This document shows positions 35,362 through 43,617 of a DNA stretch of 64,000 nucleotides, in pieces; the first letter of the stretch is position 1, and each line of letters opens with the position of its first letter. A program made the position numbers and the translations under genes. Below the pieces are notes generated by a model that was not told the DNA's origin, ran no database searches, and saw only the letters and a list, made by a program, of their open reading frames with translations. The stretch lies in assembly GCF_049999945.1 (NCBI RefSeq), contig NZ_JBLYUB010000009.1, positions 124,001 through 188,000 on the forward strand, written 5' to 3'. Source of the stretch: Planosporangium spinosum (GTDB lineage: Bacteria; Actinomycetota; Actinomycetes; Mycobacteriales; Micromonosporaceae).

Positions 35362-36018
35362 GTGATCATTGATTTGTCGCACGAAATCGTCGCCGGCATG
35401 ACGACCTACCCCGGTATGGCTCCGCCGGAGGTGCGGGTCACGATCTCGCGGGACGAGTCCGCCGCCCGGCTCGGCACCGGCGTGTCGTTCGAGATCGGGG
35501 CCATGACCCTCGTCGGCAACACCGGCACGTACCTCGATTCGCCGTACCATTTCCACCCCGACCGCGCCGACCTCGCACACCTGCCGCTGGAACGGCTGGT
35601 CAATGTACCCGCCGTGGTGGTGTCCGCGTTCGGCGAGTCCGAGGTGACCGCCGCCCACCTCGGCGATCCGGCGGCGCTGTGGGGCCGGGCGGTCCTCGTG
35701 TACACCGGCTGGGCGCGGTACTGGGGGACCCCGCGCTACCTGGAGCCGGACTGCCCGCACCTGACCGCCGACGCGGTGGAGGTGCTGATCAACGCCAACG
35801 TCGCGCTGGTCGGGATCGACTCGCTGAACATCGACGACCCGCGGGACCCGTACCGTCCGGCGCACCACGGACTGCTCGGCGCGGACATCCCGGTCATCGA
35901 GCACCTGACGAACCTGGACCGGGTGCCCGCCGAGGGTGCCCGGCTGACCGCCCTGCCGGCGCCGGTACGCGGGATGGCCTCGTTCCCGGTACGCGTGGTG
36001 GCCACGTACGGGTCCTGA
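35362..36018 (+). CDS. Cyclase-family (kynurenine formamidase-like) hydrolase
   Basis: 218 residues. The family opens with IDLSHEIVAGMTTYPGMAPP and has NTGTYLDSPYHF where canonical members have H-x-G-T-H-x-D-x-P-x-H, so the first two metal-binding histidines are Asn and Tyr here. The Asp and final His remain, as does GIDSLNIDD. Metal content and substrate may therefore differ from kynurenine formamidase. GTG 35362 starts directly at the conserved segment and is probably translated from a leaderless mRNA. Confidence 0.82.
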   Translation: MIIDLSHEIVAGMTTYPGMAPPEVRVTISRDESAARLGTGVSFEIGAMTLVGNTGTYLDSPYHFHPDRADLAHLPLERLVNVPAVVVSAFGESEVTAAHLGDPAALWGRAVLVYTGWARYWGTPRYLEPDCPHLTADAVEVLINANVALVGIDSLNIDDPRDPYRPAHHGLLGADIPVIEHLTNLDRVPAEGARLTALPAPVRGMASFPVRVVATYGS

Positions 36019-36100
36019 CCCGGGCATCCCGGTGCCGCGCCGCTACCCGGTACGAACAGCGGACCTCCGGAGAGCGGTCCACCTCATTACACTCCGTCCG

Positions 36101-36628
36101 ATGCGTACGATCACCACCAGCAGCCCGGATGGCACCGAGTGGAAGGTGCGCGTCGTGTGGCAGCCGCGCTGGCGGGCGCTCGCCCGGCGGTTCGGCGGCT
36201 GGCGCCGGAACCGCCGTAAGGGCGGCGTCGACATCGGCGGCTTGGACGTTCCCACCGGCGGAGGCGGGGGCGGCGGAGACGGTTTCCTGGGCGGTCTCGC
36301 CGACGACATCCTGGTCGCCATCGCCGTCATCGTGTTCCTCATCGTGGTCGGTGCCCTGTTCTGGTGGGTCCTCCTGCCGCTGCTGCTGTTGGTCGTCGAC
36401 CTGGTCGTGGTGATCCTCCTGCTCGCCGTCGCCATCCCGGCCCGGGTACTGTTCCGCCGGCCGTGGACGGTCGAGGCGGCGAGGTCGGTCCCGGACGGCG
36501 GCGAGGAGTACTTCGCCACCGAGGTCGTCGGCTGGCGCCACGCGCTGGGTACCCGGGACGAGATCGCCGAGAAGCTCCGGATGGGCTACCCCGCGCCGGT
36601 CACCGGCGCCCTGGCCCGGCGACGCTAG
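36101..36628 (+). CDS. Two-helix membrane protein, unknown
   Basis: 175 residues. A basic N-terminal domain (TEWKVRVVWQPRWRALARRF) and a glycine run lead to a long hydrophobic region of about 55 residues (ILVAIAVIVFLIVVGALFWW, LLPLLLLVVDLVVVILLLAV) forming two or more helices. A C-terminal cytosolic segment follows, with WTVEAARSVPDGGEEYFATEV. ATG 36101 starts the coherent part. It resembles actinobacterial proteins of unknown role. Confidence 0.7.
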   Translation: MRTITTSSPDGTEWKVRVVWQPRWRALARRFGGWRRNRRKGGVDIGGLDVPTGGGGGGGDGFLGGLADDILVAIAVIVFLIVVGALFWWVLLPLLLLVVDLVVVILLLAVAIPARVLFRRPWTVEAARSVPDGGEEYFATEVVGWRHALGTRDEIAEKLRMGYPAPVTGALARRR

Positions 36629-36662
36629 TGCGCAGTTTGTCCCGCGAGAGAGGACACCGCCC

Positions 36663-37208
36663 GTGACGTCACCGGCAGAGTGGCCGGCATGGGCCACCGA
36701 GGAGATCAGCCTCGCCGAGCCGGCGGCTGACTGGCCCGCCCGCGGGGCGGAGGAGGTCGAGCGGCTCGCCCGTTCGCTGCACGGACTGCTGGTCGCCGGC
36801 CCGGAACACGTCGGGTCCACCGCCGTGCCGGGCCTCGCCGCGAAGCCGATCCTCGACCTGATGGCCGGAGTGGCCTCGTTGGACGACGCCGGCCCGGTCG
36901 AGCCGCTGCTCGCACCCGAGGGCTGGCACCCGGTACCCCCGGACCTCGACGGGCGACCGTGGCGGCGCTTCTTCGTCAAGGTCGCGCACGGGCACCGGGT
37001 GGCCCATCTTCACCTCATGGAACCGACGAACCGGCGCTGGCATGACCAGCTCGTCTTCCGCGACGCGCTGCGGGCCGACCCGGCGCTGCGGGCCGAGTAC
37101 GCGGCGCTGAAGCGCGCACTGACCGAGCGGTTCCGGCACGACCGCGAGGCCTACACCGAGGCGAAGGCGGCGTTCGTGACCGGGGTCCTCGCCGCCCGCC
37201 CCGCGTGA
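36663..37208 (+). CDS. GrpB-family (UPF0157) protein
   Basis: 181 residues. HVGSTAVPGLAAKPILDLM is the hallmark of the GrpB/UPF0157 family, a nucleotidyltransferase-like fold; RVAHLHLMEPTNRRWHDQLVFRD is its second conserved block. Enzymatic function is not established. The GTG start is preceded by GAGAGAGGA. It lies 34 bp after the preceding membrane protein and may be co-transcribed. Its stop is 6 bp from the convergent esterase gene. Confidence 0.88.
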   Translation: MTSPAEWPAWATEEISLAEPAADWPARGAEEVERLARSLHGLLVAGPEHVGSTAVPGLAAKPILDLMAGVASLDDAGPVEPLLAPEGWHPVPPDLDGRPWRRFFVKVAHGHRVAHLHLMEPTNRRWHDQLVFRDALRADPALRAEYAALKRALTERFRHDREAYTEAKAAFVTGVLAARPA

Positions 37209-37214
37209 CCGTCG

Positions 37215-38228
37215 TCAGCCCAGTCCCCAGAACAGCCCGATGTGGTACGCCGCGCAGACGCCCTTGTCCAGCGAGTACGTGCCGGCGTGGCCGCACTGCT
37301 CGGCGGCCGGGGCGACCGGCTGACCGTGCGGCATCCCGGTGATCTGGTACGTCTCGACCACCGGCCGTCCGGAGCCGTCGGCGTACACCCGGTGCGGGTA
37401 GCCGGCGACGGTGTCGGAGACGTCCGGCGCCTGGTCGGCACCGCTCGCATCGGTCCACTGCTCCACCAGTTCGGTGAGGTTGGCCGGCACCACGGTCGTG
37501 TCGGACGTACCGTGCCAGATCGAGACCGGCGGCCTCGGCCCTCGGTACGGCGACGCGGCCCGCGCCAGGTCGCCCCACGCCTGCGGGGTGCGGTTCACGC
37601 CCGGGTTCATGCAGGTGTACGCCTGGATCATCGTGGTCGCGCACCGGAACGGCAGGCCGGCGACGACGCCGCCGCCGGCGAAGACGTCCGGGTACGCGGC
37701 GAGCATGACGGCGGTCATCGCGCCGCCGGCCGACAGTCCGGTGACGTACACCCGTCGGGCGTCGCCGCGGTACTCGGTGAGCATCCGGTCGACCATCTGC
37801 GTGACCGACAGCGCCTCACCCTGACCGCGGCCGGCCTTCGCCGGGTCGTACCAGCTGAAGCAGCCGCCGAACGGCTTCTGCGGCAGCAGCAGCGCGAAGT
37901 GCCACCGGTCGGCCAGTTGCAGCCAGCCGGTCTCGTCGCCGTACTGGCGGGCGTTCTGGGTGCAGCCGTGCATCGCCACGACCAGCGGCGCACCGGCGGG
38001 CAGGCCGGCGGGCGCGTACCGGAACATCTGCAGCGCCCCGGGGTTGGAGCCGAAGCCGGTCTCCTCGGTCGGGGTGCCGGCGTACGACGGCCGGGCGGTC
38101 ACGGTCAGGGTGGCCACCACGCACAGCGCGACGGCAGCGACGAGGCTGAGGCATTGGCTCCTGAGGCGTTGACTCCTGAGGACGTGACGCTTGAGGACAT
38201 GACGTTTGAGGACATGACGTCGCGACAT
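37215..38228 (-). CDS. Secreted PHB-depolymerase-family esterase
   Basis: 337 residues. A very basic N-terminus with RHVLK repeats precedes a hydrophobic core and a cleavage site after about residue 50 (ARPSYA). The esterase_PHB domain has the lipase box GLSAGGAM (Ser166), Asp243 in HGTSDTTV and His301 in GMPHGQPV, with an oxyanion-type AMHGCTQN. Members hydrolyse poly(3-hydroxybutyrate) or feruloyl/acetyl esters outside the cell. GGGAGG precedes ATG 38228. The 3-hydroxybutyrate dehydrogenase gene at 47.0 kb makes a polyester or hydroxyacid role attractive (inference). Confidence 0.87.
   Translation of the reverse strand: MSRRHVLKRHVLKRHVLRSQRLRSQCLSLVAAVALCVVATLTVTARPSYAGTPTEETGFGSNPGALQMFRYAPAGLPAGAPLVVAMHGCTQNARQYGDETGWLQLADRWHFALLLPQKPFGGCFSWYDPAKAGRGQGEALSVTQMVDRMLTEYRGDARRVYVTGLSAGGAMTAVMLAAYPDVFAGGGVVAGLPFRCATTMIQAYTCMNPGVNRTPQAWGDLARAASPYRGPRPPVSIWHGTSDTTVVPANLTELVEQWTDASGADQAPDVSDTVAGYPHRVYADGSGRPVVETYQITGMPHGQPVAPAAEQCGHAGTYSLDKGVCAAYHIGLFWGLG
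38177..38221 (-). repeat. 15-bp tandem repeat in the esterase signal region
   Basis: Three 15-bp units (38177-38191, 38192-38206, 38207-38221) encode a repeated R/K-H-V-L-K pentapeptide in the n-region of the export signal. Confidence 0.85.
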
Positions 38229-38424
38229 GGGCGACCTCCCACGGACATGGGCAACCGTGGGCGAAGCGTAGGTCCGGGCGGCGGATGGTCGGTATGTCCG
38301 CGCCCGCAATTTTGAAACCGATCGATATGTTTGCCGCCGCCACCCGACCATGGTCCATCATGGACGCGATTTGGCACGTAATATGCTTCCCCATCACTCC
38401 CTTCGCCGCCTATGTTAGGGAACG

Positions 38425-38886
38425 ATGGGTAACGAAATGTACTCGGTCGAGCAGGTGGCCGACCTGCTCGACCTGCATGTCCGCACCGTGCGCGGCTACA
38501 TCCGTACCGGCCGACTCAGGGCGGTACGGATCGGCAAGCAGTACCGGGTCGCCCGCGCCGACCTCGACGCGCTGATCGGGGGACCGCGGCCGGCACCGGC
38601 CCGATCCGCCGGTGCTTCCCCGGTCGAGGTGTCGAGCATCGTGCGGATAGCCGGCGTCGACCGGGCCGCGTCCGACCGGCTCGGCACGCTCGTCCTGGCC
38701 GCGGCGAACACCGCCCCCGACCCCGCGCACCCGCTGCGCGTCCAGACCGTCCACGACGAGGAACGCAACCGCATGACGATCGTGATCCTGGGCGACGCCG
38801 TCCCCACCGCCGACCTGCTGCGCCTGGTCGACGCCGTACTCGACGGCGACAACGGCCTGCTCACCCGGGAGGTCGACGGTGCCTGA
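38425..38886 (+). CDS. MerR/excisionase-type HTH protein
   Basis: 153 residues. An N-terminal winged-helix motif, YSVEQVADLLDLHVRTVRGYIRTGRLRAVRIGKQYRVARADLDALI, gives the HTH_17/excisionase fold. The C-terminal part (residues about 70-150) is a small alpha/beta domain of unknown function. A TATGTT -10-like word and AGGGAA lie close upstream, suggesting a short leader. It overlaps the DUF4180 gene by 8 bp, so the two are translated together. Phage excision is unlikely given the extra domain and absence of an integrase. Confidence 0.82.
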   Translation: MGNEMYSVEQVADLLDLHVRTVRGYIRTGRLRAVRIGKQYRVARADLDALIGGPRPAPARSAGASPVEVSSIVRIAGVDRAASDRLGTLVLAAANTAPDPAHPLRVQTVHDEERNRMTIVILGDAVPTADLLRLVDAVLDGDNGLLTREVDGA

Positions 38887-39247
38887 CGCGATACAGGAGC
38901 GGGCCGGGGTGATGGTGCTGGTGTGCGACCCGGACGGCCCGCCGGTGGCCACCGAGCAGGACGCGCTGGACCTCATCGGCGCGGCGTTCCTCGGCGCCGT
39001 GGTGGTGGCGGTGCCCGCGAGCCGATTGGATGAGCGGTTCTTCTCCCTGGGTACCCGCTTCGCCGGCGAGGTCATGCAGAAGTTCGTCAACTACCGGCTG
39101 CGGCTGGCCGTCGTCGGCGACATCTCCCGGCACCTCGCGGCGAGTCCGGCCCTGCGCGCCCTCGTCCACGAGTCGAACCACGCCGACCACGTGTGGTTCG
39201 TCCCCGACCTCGACGCGCTCGACGACCGACTGCGCCGCACCACCTGA
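38879..39247 (+). CDS. DUF4180-domain protein
   Basis: 122 residues. EQDALDLIGAAFLGAVVVAVPASRLDERFFSLGTR and GEVMQKFVNYRLRLAVVGDIS form the body of the DUF4180 family, whose function is unknown. The GTG start lies inside the end of the HTH gene. The pairing of an HTH protein with a DUF4180 protein recalls two-gene regulatory modules (inference). Its 3' end faces a long perfect inverted repeat. Confidence 0.8.
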   Translation: MPDAIQERAGVMVLVCDPDGPPVATEQDALDLIGAAFLGAVVVAVPASRLDERFFSLGTRFAGEVMQKFVNYRLRLAVVGDISRHLAASPALRALVHESNHADHVWFVPDLDALDDRLRRTT

Positions 39248-39284
39248 CCGACCTGGACAGTGAGGACGGTCCGACGCCGTTCCA

Positions 39285-39330
39285 ATCTTGGAAGTTTCGG
39301 CACCAACATTGGTGCCGAAACTTCCAAGAT
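39285..39330. terminator. Perfect 22-bp inverted repeat between convergent genes
   Basis: The 22-bp arms (39285-39306 and 39309-39330) are exactly complementary around a 2-nt centre; the core is GGAAGTTTCGGCACC. It is less GC-rich than its surroundings and serves both the DUF4180 unit and the minus-strand hydrolase operon as a bidirectional terminator candidate. Confidence 0.7.
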
Positions 39331-39426
39331 CTCGGGAGAAGTAGGACTGCCACCCGCAGGATGGCCCGGCGGGCGGCGGTCACCGCGGGCAGACCACACG
39401 ACCGCGCGGTCCGCCCGCGTCCGGAA

Positions 39427-40311
39427 CTACCCGGCCATCCCCGCCGCGCGCAGGATCTGCTCGGCCACGACCGCCGCCCCCTTCTCCCCGATCAGGATCG
39501 AGTAGTGGTTGGTGTCCGGCACCGCCACCGCCGGGACCTCCAACCCGGCGACCCGCTGCGCGGTGTAGAGCGGGTTCGGGTCGTCGAGCATGCCCCGCTC
39601 GGCGTACAGCAGCACGCCGGGTACCGGCAGCTCGTGGATCGCGGCGAGGGTCTCGGAGTCGACGAGCACCTGGGCGCCGTCGGTCCGGATCGCGTCGACG
39701 ACGCACGACGACCGGTACGGGCCGTCGCCGGCGGGATCGACCTGGACGAGGTCGTGCTGGATGTACGCCTCGACCTCCGGCGTCCAGTCTCCCGCGAACG
39801 CCGGATGCTCCTGCCAGAACCTCCGGTACGCGTCCCGGTCCGGGAACGTCATGTCCAGGCGGGCCACGGCCGGCCCGAGGACCGCCGCGAGGACCGCGTC
39901 GATGTCGGTGCCGGCCGGTACCGGGAACGTCAACCCGCCGTCGACCAGGACGACCCCGCTCACCCGCCCGGGGTGGCGGGTCGCGGCCACCGCCGCCACG
40001 AACGCGCCCATCGAGTGTCCGACCAGGACCGCCCGGCCGGCGCCGACCGCGTCCAGACTGAGCCCATCGAGGACCGCGACCAGGTCGTCGGCGTGGCGGG
40101 TGATGCCGTACGGGCCGGGCGCCCCGCTGCTGCCGGCCCGGCCGCGCAGGTCGGGGGCGACCAGCGTGACCCGGCCGGCGAGCTGCCGCGCCACCCGCCC
40201 CCAGGACAGGCCGTTGGCGGTGATGCCGTGCGCGGCCACCACGACCGGCGCGTCGGCCGCCTCGGCCGGCCATACGTGGACGAGCAGGTCTCCGATCCGG
40301 TTCGAGGTCAT
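39427..40311 (-). CDS. Alpha/beta hydrolase
   Basis: 294 residues, cytosolic. AAHGITANGLSWG is the oxyanion-hole region, GHSMG the nucleophile elbow (Ser100), and DTNHYS near residue 272 supplies the histidine. It could hydrolyse short esters or dimers. Its ATG overlaps the stop of livM as TGATG, making it the last gene of the first Liv-type importer operon, and GGAGG precedes it by 8 nt. The context suggests that the imported compound is an ester or amide that this enzyme cleaves (inference). Confidence 0.85.
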   Translation of the reverse strand: MTSNRIGDLLVHVWPAEAADAPVVVAAHGITANGLSWGRVARQLAGRVTLVAPDLRGRAGSSGAPGPYGITRHADDLVAVLDGLSLDAVGAGRAVLVGHSMGAFVAAVAATRHPGRVSGVVLVDGGLTFPVPAGTDIDAVLAAVLGPAVARLDMTFPDRDAYRRFWQEHPAFAGDWTPEVEAYIQHDLVQVDPAGDGPYRSSCVVDAIRTDGAQVLVDSETLAAIHELPVPGVLLYAERGMLDDPNPLYTAQRVAGLEVPAVAVPDTNHYSILIGEKGAAVVAEQILRAAGMAG

Positions 40312-41318
40312 CACGCGCGCCTCCAGCGTCGGCTCAGCCCGGCGATCCCGCCGGGCAGGAAGTAGACCACGGCCACGAACAGCGCACCGAGGATGAACTG
40401 TGGCTCCGACAGCGGCAGCCGGACCGCCTTCGGCAGGCCCGCCACCGCGTCGGAGCCGGCGACGGCCGCCAGCCGCTGGTCGAGGTAGGTGTACAGGATG
40501 CCGCCGAGCAGCGCGCCCCAGCGGGTACCGGCGCCGCCGAGCACGGTCATCACCAGCAGCCCGACCGTGAACGACGACGTGGTGATCTGCGGGGTGGAGC
40601 CGCCCAGCAGGAGCAGGTGGACGACACCGCCTCCGGTCGCCAGGAACGCCGACAGCACGTACGACAGCAGCCGGAACCGGTACGGCGACAGGCCCAGGAC
40701 GGTGACCCGGCGCTCGTTGTCGCCGATGGCCCGCCACACCCGCCCGGGCTCGGACTCCACCGACCAGCGGACCACGAGCACGACGACGACCAGGTACGCC
40801 AGCGCCAGCCAGTACAGGTTGACGGTGTTGGCCACCCCGGCGAAGGCGGCGGGCGTGTCGGCGAGCGACAGTCCCTCCTCCCCGCCGGTGACGTGCGCGC
40901 TCATCACCAGGATCGAGCCGACCTGCGCGAACGCCAGGGTCACCATCGCGAACGCGATGCCCTTCACCCGCAGCGCCACCGCGCCGAGCAGCGCCGGCAG
41001 CAGCAGGCCGACCCCGGCCGTGGCGGCGAGCGCCGGCCCCCAGCCCCAGTGCAGCTTGGTCACCGCGATGTTGGTGGTGTAGCTGCCCGCGGCGACGTAC
41101 AGGGCGTGACCGAACGACAGCAGTCCGGTGTGGCCGTAGAGCAGGTCGTAGGTGACCGCGAACCCGGCGAACAGCAGGCACAGCGCGAGCAGTTGCAGCG
41201 AGCCGGGGGTGTTCAGCCCGCCGGGCAGCACGCCGGGCAGCGGCAGCGTCGTGTACGGCACCGCGACCAGAACCACCAGGACGGCCAGCGGCCACCATCG
41301 CGTGACGAGGGACCTCAT
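40311..41318 (-). CDS. livM: Branched-chain-type ABC permease LivM (system 1)
   Basis: 335 residues, about nine membrane helices. The LivM signature TYDLLYGHTGLLSFGHALYV and the cytoplasmic coupling segment RVWRAIGDNERRVTVLG are clear. It forms the translocation pore with LivH. It overlaps livH by ATGA. Such permeases serve amino acids, urea, aromatic acids or short carboxylates, so substrate must be judged from context. Confidence 0.9.
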   Translation of the reverse strand: MRSLVTRWWPLAVLVVLVAVPYTTLPLPGVLPGGLNTPGSLQLLALCLLFAGFAVTYDLLYGHTGLLSFGHALYVAAGSYTTNIAVTKLHWGWGPALAATAGVGLLLPALLGAVALRVKGIAFAMVTLAFAQVGSILVMSAHVTGGEEGLSLADTPAAFAGVANTVNLYWLALAYLVVVVLVVRWSVESEPGRVWRAIGDNERRVTVLGLSPYRFRLLSYVLSAFLATGGGVVHLLLLGGSTPQITTSSFTVGLLVMTVLGGAGTRWGALLGGILYTYLDQRLAAVAGSDAVAGLPKAVRLPLSEPQFILGALFVAVVYFLPGGIAGLSRRWRRA

Positions 41319-42178
41319 GCCGCCGCCTTCCCGCTCAGCCCGCCCGGACGGACCAGCAGCACCACGGCGAGCAGCAGCACCACGGACGCCTCGCCGACCC
41401 CGGCGGCGGCGTAGTAGTTGGCGAACTGCTGCACCAGGCCGACCAGGACGGCGGCGAGCGCGCAGCCGGTGATCGAGCCCATGCCGCCGATCACCACGAC
41501 GATGAACGCGAAGATGAGCAGTGACCCGCCGAGGCCGGGGGTGATGCTGCCGAAGTACATGGCCGCCAGCGCCCCCGCGAGGGCCGCCACGGCGCCGCCG
41601 ATCGCGAAGACCAGCGTGAACGCCTTGCGGACGTCGATGCCGAGCGCGGTGACCATCGTGCGGTCCTCCACCCCGGCCCGGACCACCAGGCCGTACCGGG
41701 TGCGCCGCAGGAACGCCAGCAGCAGCGCGAAGACCGCGATGGCGGCGCCGATCAGCAGGAACCGGTCGTTGGGCACGGCCGCGCCGAGTACCCGGGTCGT
41801 CGCCGCCGTCCAGCCGGGTTTGGTGAACGTCAGCGGGTCGGCGCCCCAGCCCGCCTGCAACAGCGCGACCCCGGCGGCCGACAGCCCGACGGTCACCAGG
41901 ACCTGCTGGATGGGCCGGGCGTACAGCGGGCGGATGAGCGCCAGTTCGACGGCGACCGCGAGGACGGTACCGGCGGCCACGCCGACCGCCACGGCGAGCG
42001 GGAACGGCCAGTGCCCGGCCGCCCACCAGGTCGCGTACGCGCCGACGCCCAGGAAGAGGCCGTGCGCGAAGTTGAGCACGTCGGCCAGGCCGAAGATGAG
42101 CGACAGCCCGGAGGCGATGAGGAAGTACAGCGCGCCCAGGCCGAGCCCGGTCAGCGCCAACAGGACCAGCGTGCTCAC
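41315..42178 (-). CDS. livH: Branched-chain-type ABC permease LivH (system 1)
   Basis: 287 residues, about eight helices. The LivH signature ASGLSLIFGLADVLNFAHG, the coupling helix GLVVRAGVEDRTMVTALGIDV and VIGGMGSITGCALAAVLVG are present. GTG 42178 overlaps the livF stop (GTGA). It partners LivM in the inner membrane. Confidence 0.9.
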   Translation of the reverse strand: MSTLVLLALTGLGLGALYFLIASGLSLIFGLADVLNFAHGLFLGVGAYATWWAAGHWPFPLAVAVGVAAGTVLAVAVELALIRPLYARPIQQVLVTVGLSAAGVALLQAGWGADPLTFTKPGWTAATTRVLGAAVPNDRFLLIGAAIAVFALLLAFLRRTRYGLVVRAGVEDRTMVTALGIDVRKAFTLVFAIGGAVAALAGALAAMYFGSITPGLGGSLLIFAFIVVVIGGMGSITGCALAAVLVGLVQQFANYYAAAGVGEASVVLLLAVVLLVRPGGLSGKAAA

Positions 42179-42861
42179 GCGCGGCTCACCCCCAACAGCT
42201 CCGGCAGCCGGTCCGGTTCGTCCGACAGCGCCCCGGCGTAGGCGACCCGCCCCTCGGCGATCAGGACCGCCCGGTCGGTCAGCCGGCGTACCAGCGCCAG
42301 GTTCTGCTCGACCAGCAGGATCGGTACCGTCGCCGCGGCGCGTTCCAGCACGTCGGCCACCTCCGTGACGATCTTCGGCGCGAGCCCCTTGGTCGGCTCG
42401 TCGACCAGCAGCATCCGGTTGTCGTTGAGCAGGGTCCGGCCGATGGCGACCATCTGCTGCTGGCCGCCCGACAGCGTGCCGGCCGGCTGACCAGCGCGGG
42501 TACGCAGCTCCGGGAACAGCTCGTACACCAGGTCGTAGCGGGGGCTGCGGTCCCGCTCGGCCAGCCGCAGGTTCTCGGCGACGGTCAGCCCGGCGAACAC
42601 CCCGCGATCCTCGGGCGCGTACCCGATCCCGCGCCGCACGATCTCGTACGGGCGCCGGCCGGCGAGGTCGGCGCCGTCGAACACGACCGTGCCGGTCCGC
42701 GCGACGAGCCCGAGGATCGCCTTCAGGGTCGTGGTCTTGCCGGCCCCGTTGCGCCCGAGCAGCGCGGTCACCCCGGAGCCGGGCACGGTGAAGCTCACAC
42801 CCTGGAGGATGTGCGAGTCACCGATGCGTACGTGCAGGTCGTCCACGGTCAACAGGTCCAT
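42175..42861 (-). CDS. livF: ABC transporter ATPase LivF (system 1)
   Basis: 228 residues. Walker A LLGRNGAGKTTTLKAILG, signature LSGGQQQMVAIGR, Walker B MLLVDEPTKGL and the switch histidine region replaced by EQNLALV, as is usual for LivF. ATG 42861 overlaps the livG stop as TGATG. It energises system 1 together with LivG. Confidence 0.92.
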   Translation of the reverse strand: MDLLTVDDLHVRIGDSHILQGVSFTVPGSGVTALLGRNGAGKTTTLKAILGLVARTGTVVFDGADLAGRRPYEIVRRGIGYAPEDRGVFAGLTVAENLRLAERDRSPRYDLVYELFPELRTRAGQPAGTLSGGQQQMVAIGRTLLNDNRMLLVDEPTKGLAPKIVTEVADVLERAAATVPILLVEQNLALVRRLTDRAVLIAEGRVAYAGALSDEPDRLPELLGVSRA

Positions 42862-43601
42862 CAGAGCGGCTCCCCCAGGTACGCGTCCCGCACGGTCGGG
42901 TCCGCCATGATCTTGTCCGGGGTGTCGATGGCGAGCAGCGCGCCGTGGTGCATCACGGCGACCCGGTCGGCCAGGTCGAGCAGCACGTGCATGTGGTGCT
43001 CCACCATGAGGATGGTCCGGTCCAGGGACCTGATGACCTCGGTCAGCGCCGGTACGTCGGCGGCGCCCAGCCCGGCCATCGGCTCGTCGAGCAGGATCAC
43101 CCGCGGGTCGGTGGCGAGCAGGATGGCCAGCTCCAGCTTGCGCTTGTCGCCGTGGGACAGGGACCCGGCGATCTCGGTCGCCCGGTCGGCGAGCCCGACC
43201 CGCTCCAGGGCCTCCGTCGCGGTAGCGAGCGCCGCGGTGTCCGCGGTCGCCCGCCGCCACAGCCGCAGGCACGGACCACGCCTGGCCGCGGCGGCGAGCC
43301 GGACGTTCTCGGCGACCGTCAGCGAGGCGAACACGCTGGAGGTCTGGAAGGTACGTCCGAGCCCGCGCCGGGCCCGCCGTTGCGGCGACTCGCGGGTGAT
43401 GTCGGCCCCGTCGAGCCGGATGCTTCCGCCGCTGGCCGGCAGGAGGCCGGAGACCAGGTTGAACAGCGACGTCTTGCCCGCGCCGTTGGGGCCGATCACC
43501 GCGACGAACTCCCCCTCGGCGACGGAGAACGTCACGTCCGACACGATCCGCGCCCCGCCCGCGTGCCAGGACAGGCCGTCGACGGCGAGCACCTCCGCCA
43601 T
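42861..43601 (-). CDS. livG: ABC transporter ATPase LivG (system 1)
   Basis: 246 residues. Walker A VIGPNGAGKTSLFNLVSG, signature SLSHGDKRKLELA (a common LivG variant of LSGGQ), Walker B VILLDEPMAGLG and switch MVEHHMHV. ATG 43601 follows the substrate-binding protein gene by 16 bp; a GTG one codon earlier is also possible. Confidence 0.92.
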   Translation of the reverse strand: MAEVLAVDGLSWHAGGARIVSDVTFSVAEGEFVAVIGPNGAGKTSLFNLVSGLLPASGGSIRLDGADITRESPQRRARRGLGRTFQTSSVFASLTVAENVRLAAAARRGPCLRLWRRATADTAALATATEALERVGLADRATEIAGSLSHGDKRKLELAILLATDPRVILLDEPMAGLGAADVPALTEVIRSLDRTILMVEHHMHVLLDLADRVAVMHHGALLAIDTPDKIMADPTVRDAYLGEPL

Positions 43602-43617
43602 CACCGAACCCCGGCCG

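Noticed and set aside
38425..38886. Prophage excisionase
   Set aside because: The HTH resembles excisionases, but there is an additional domain, a coupled DUF4180 gene and no integrase or attachment site nearby.
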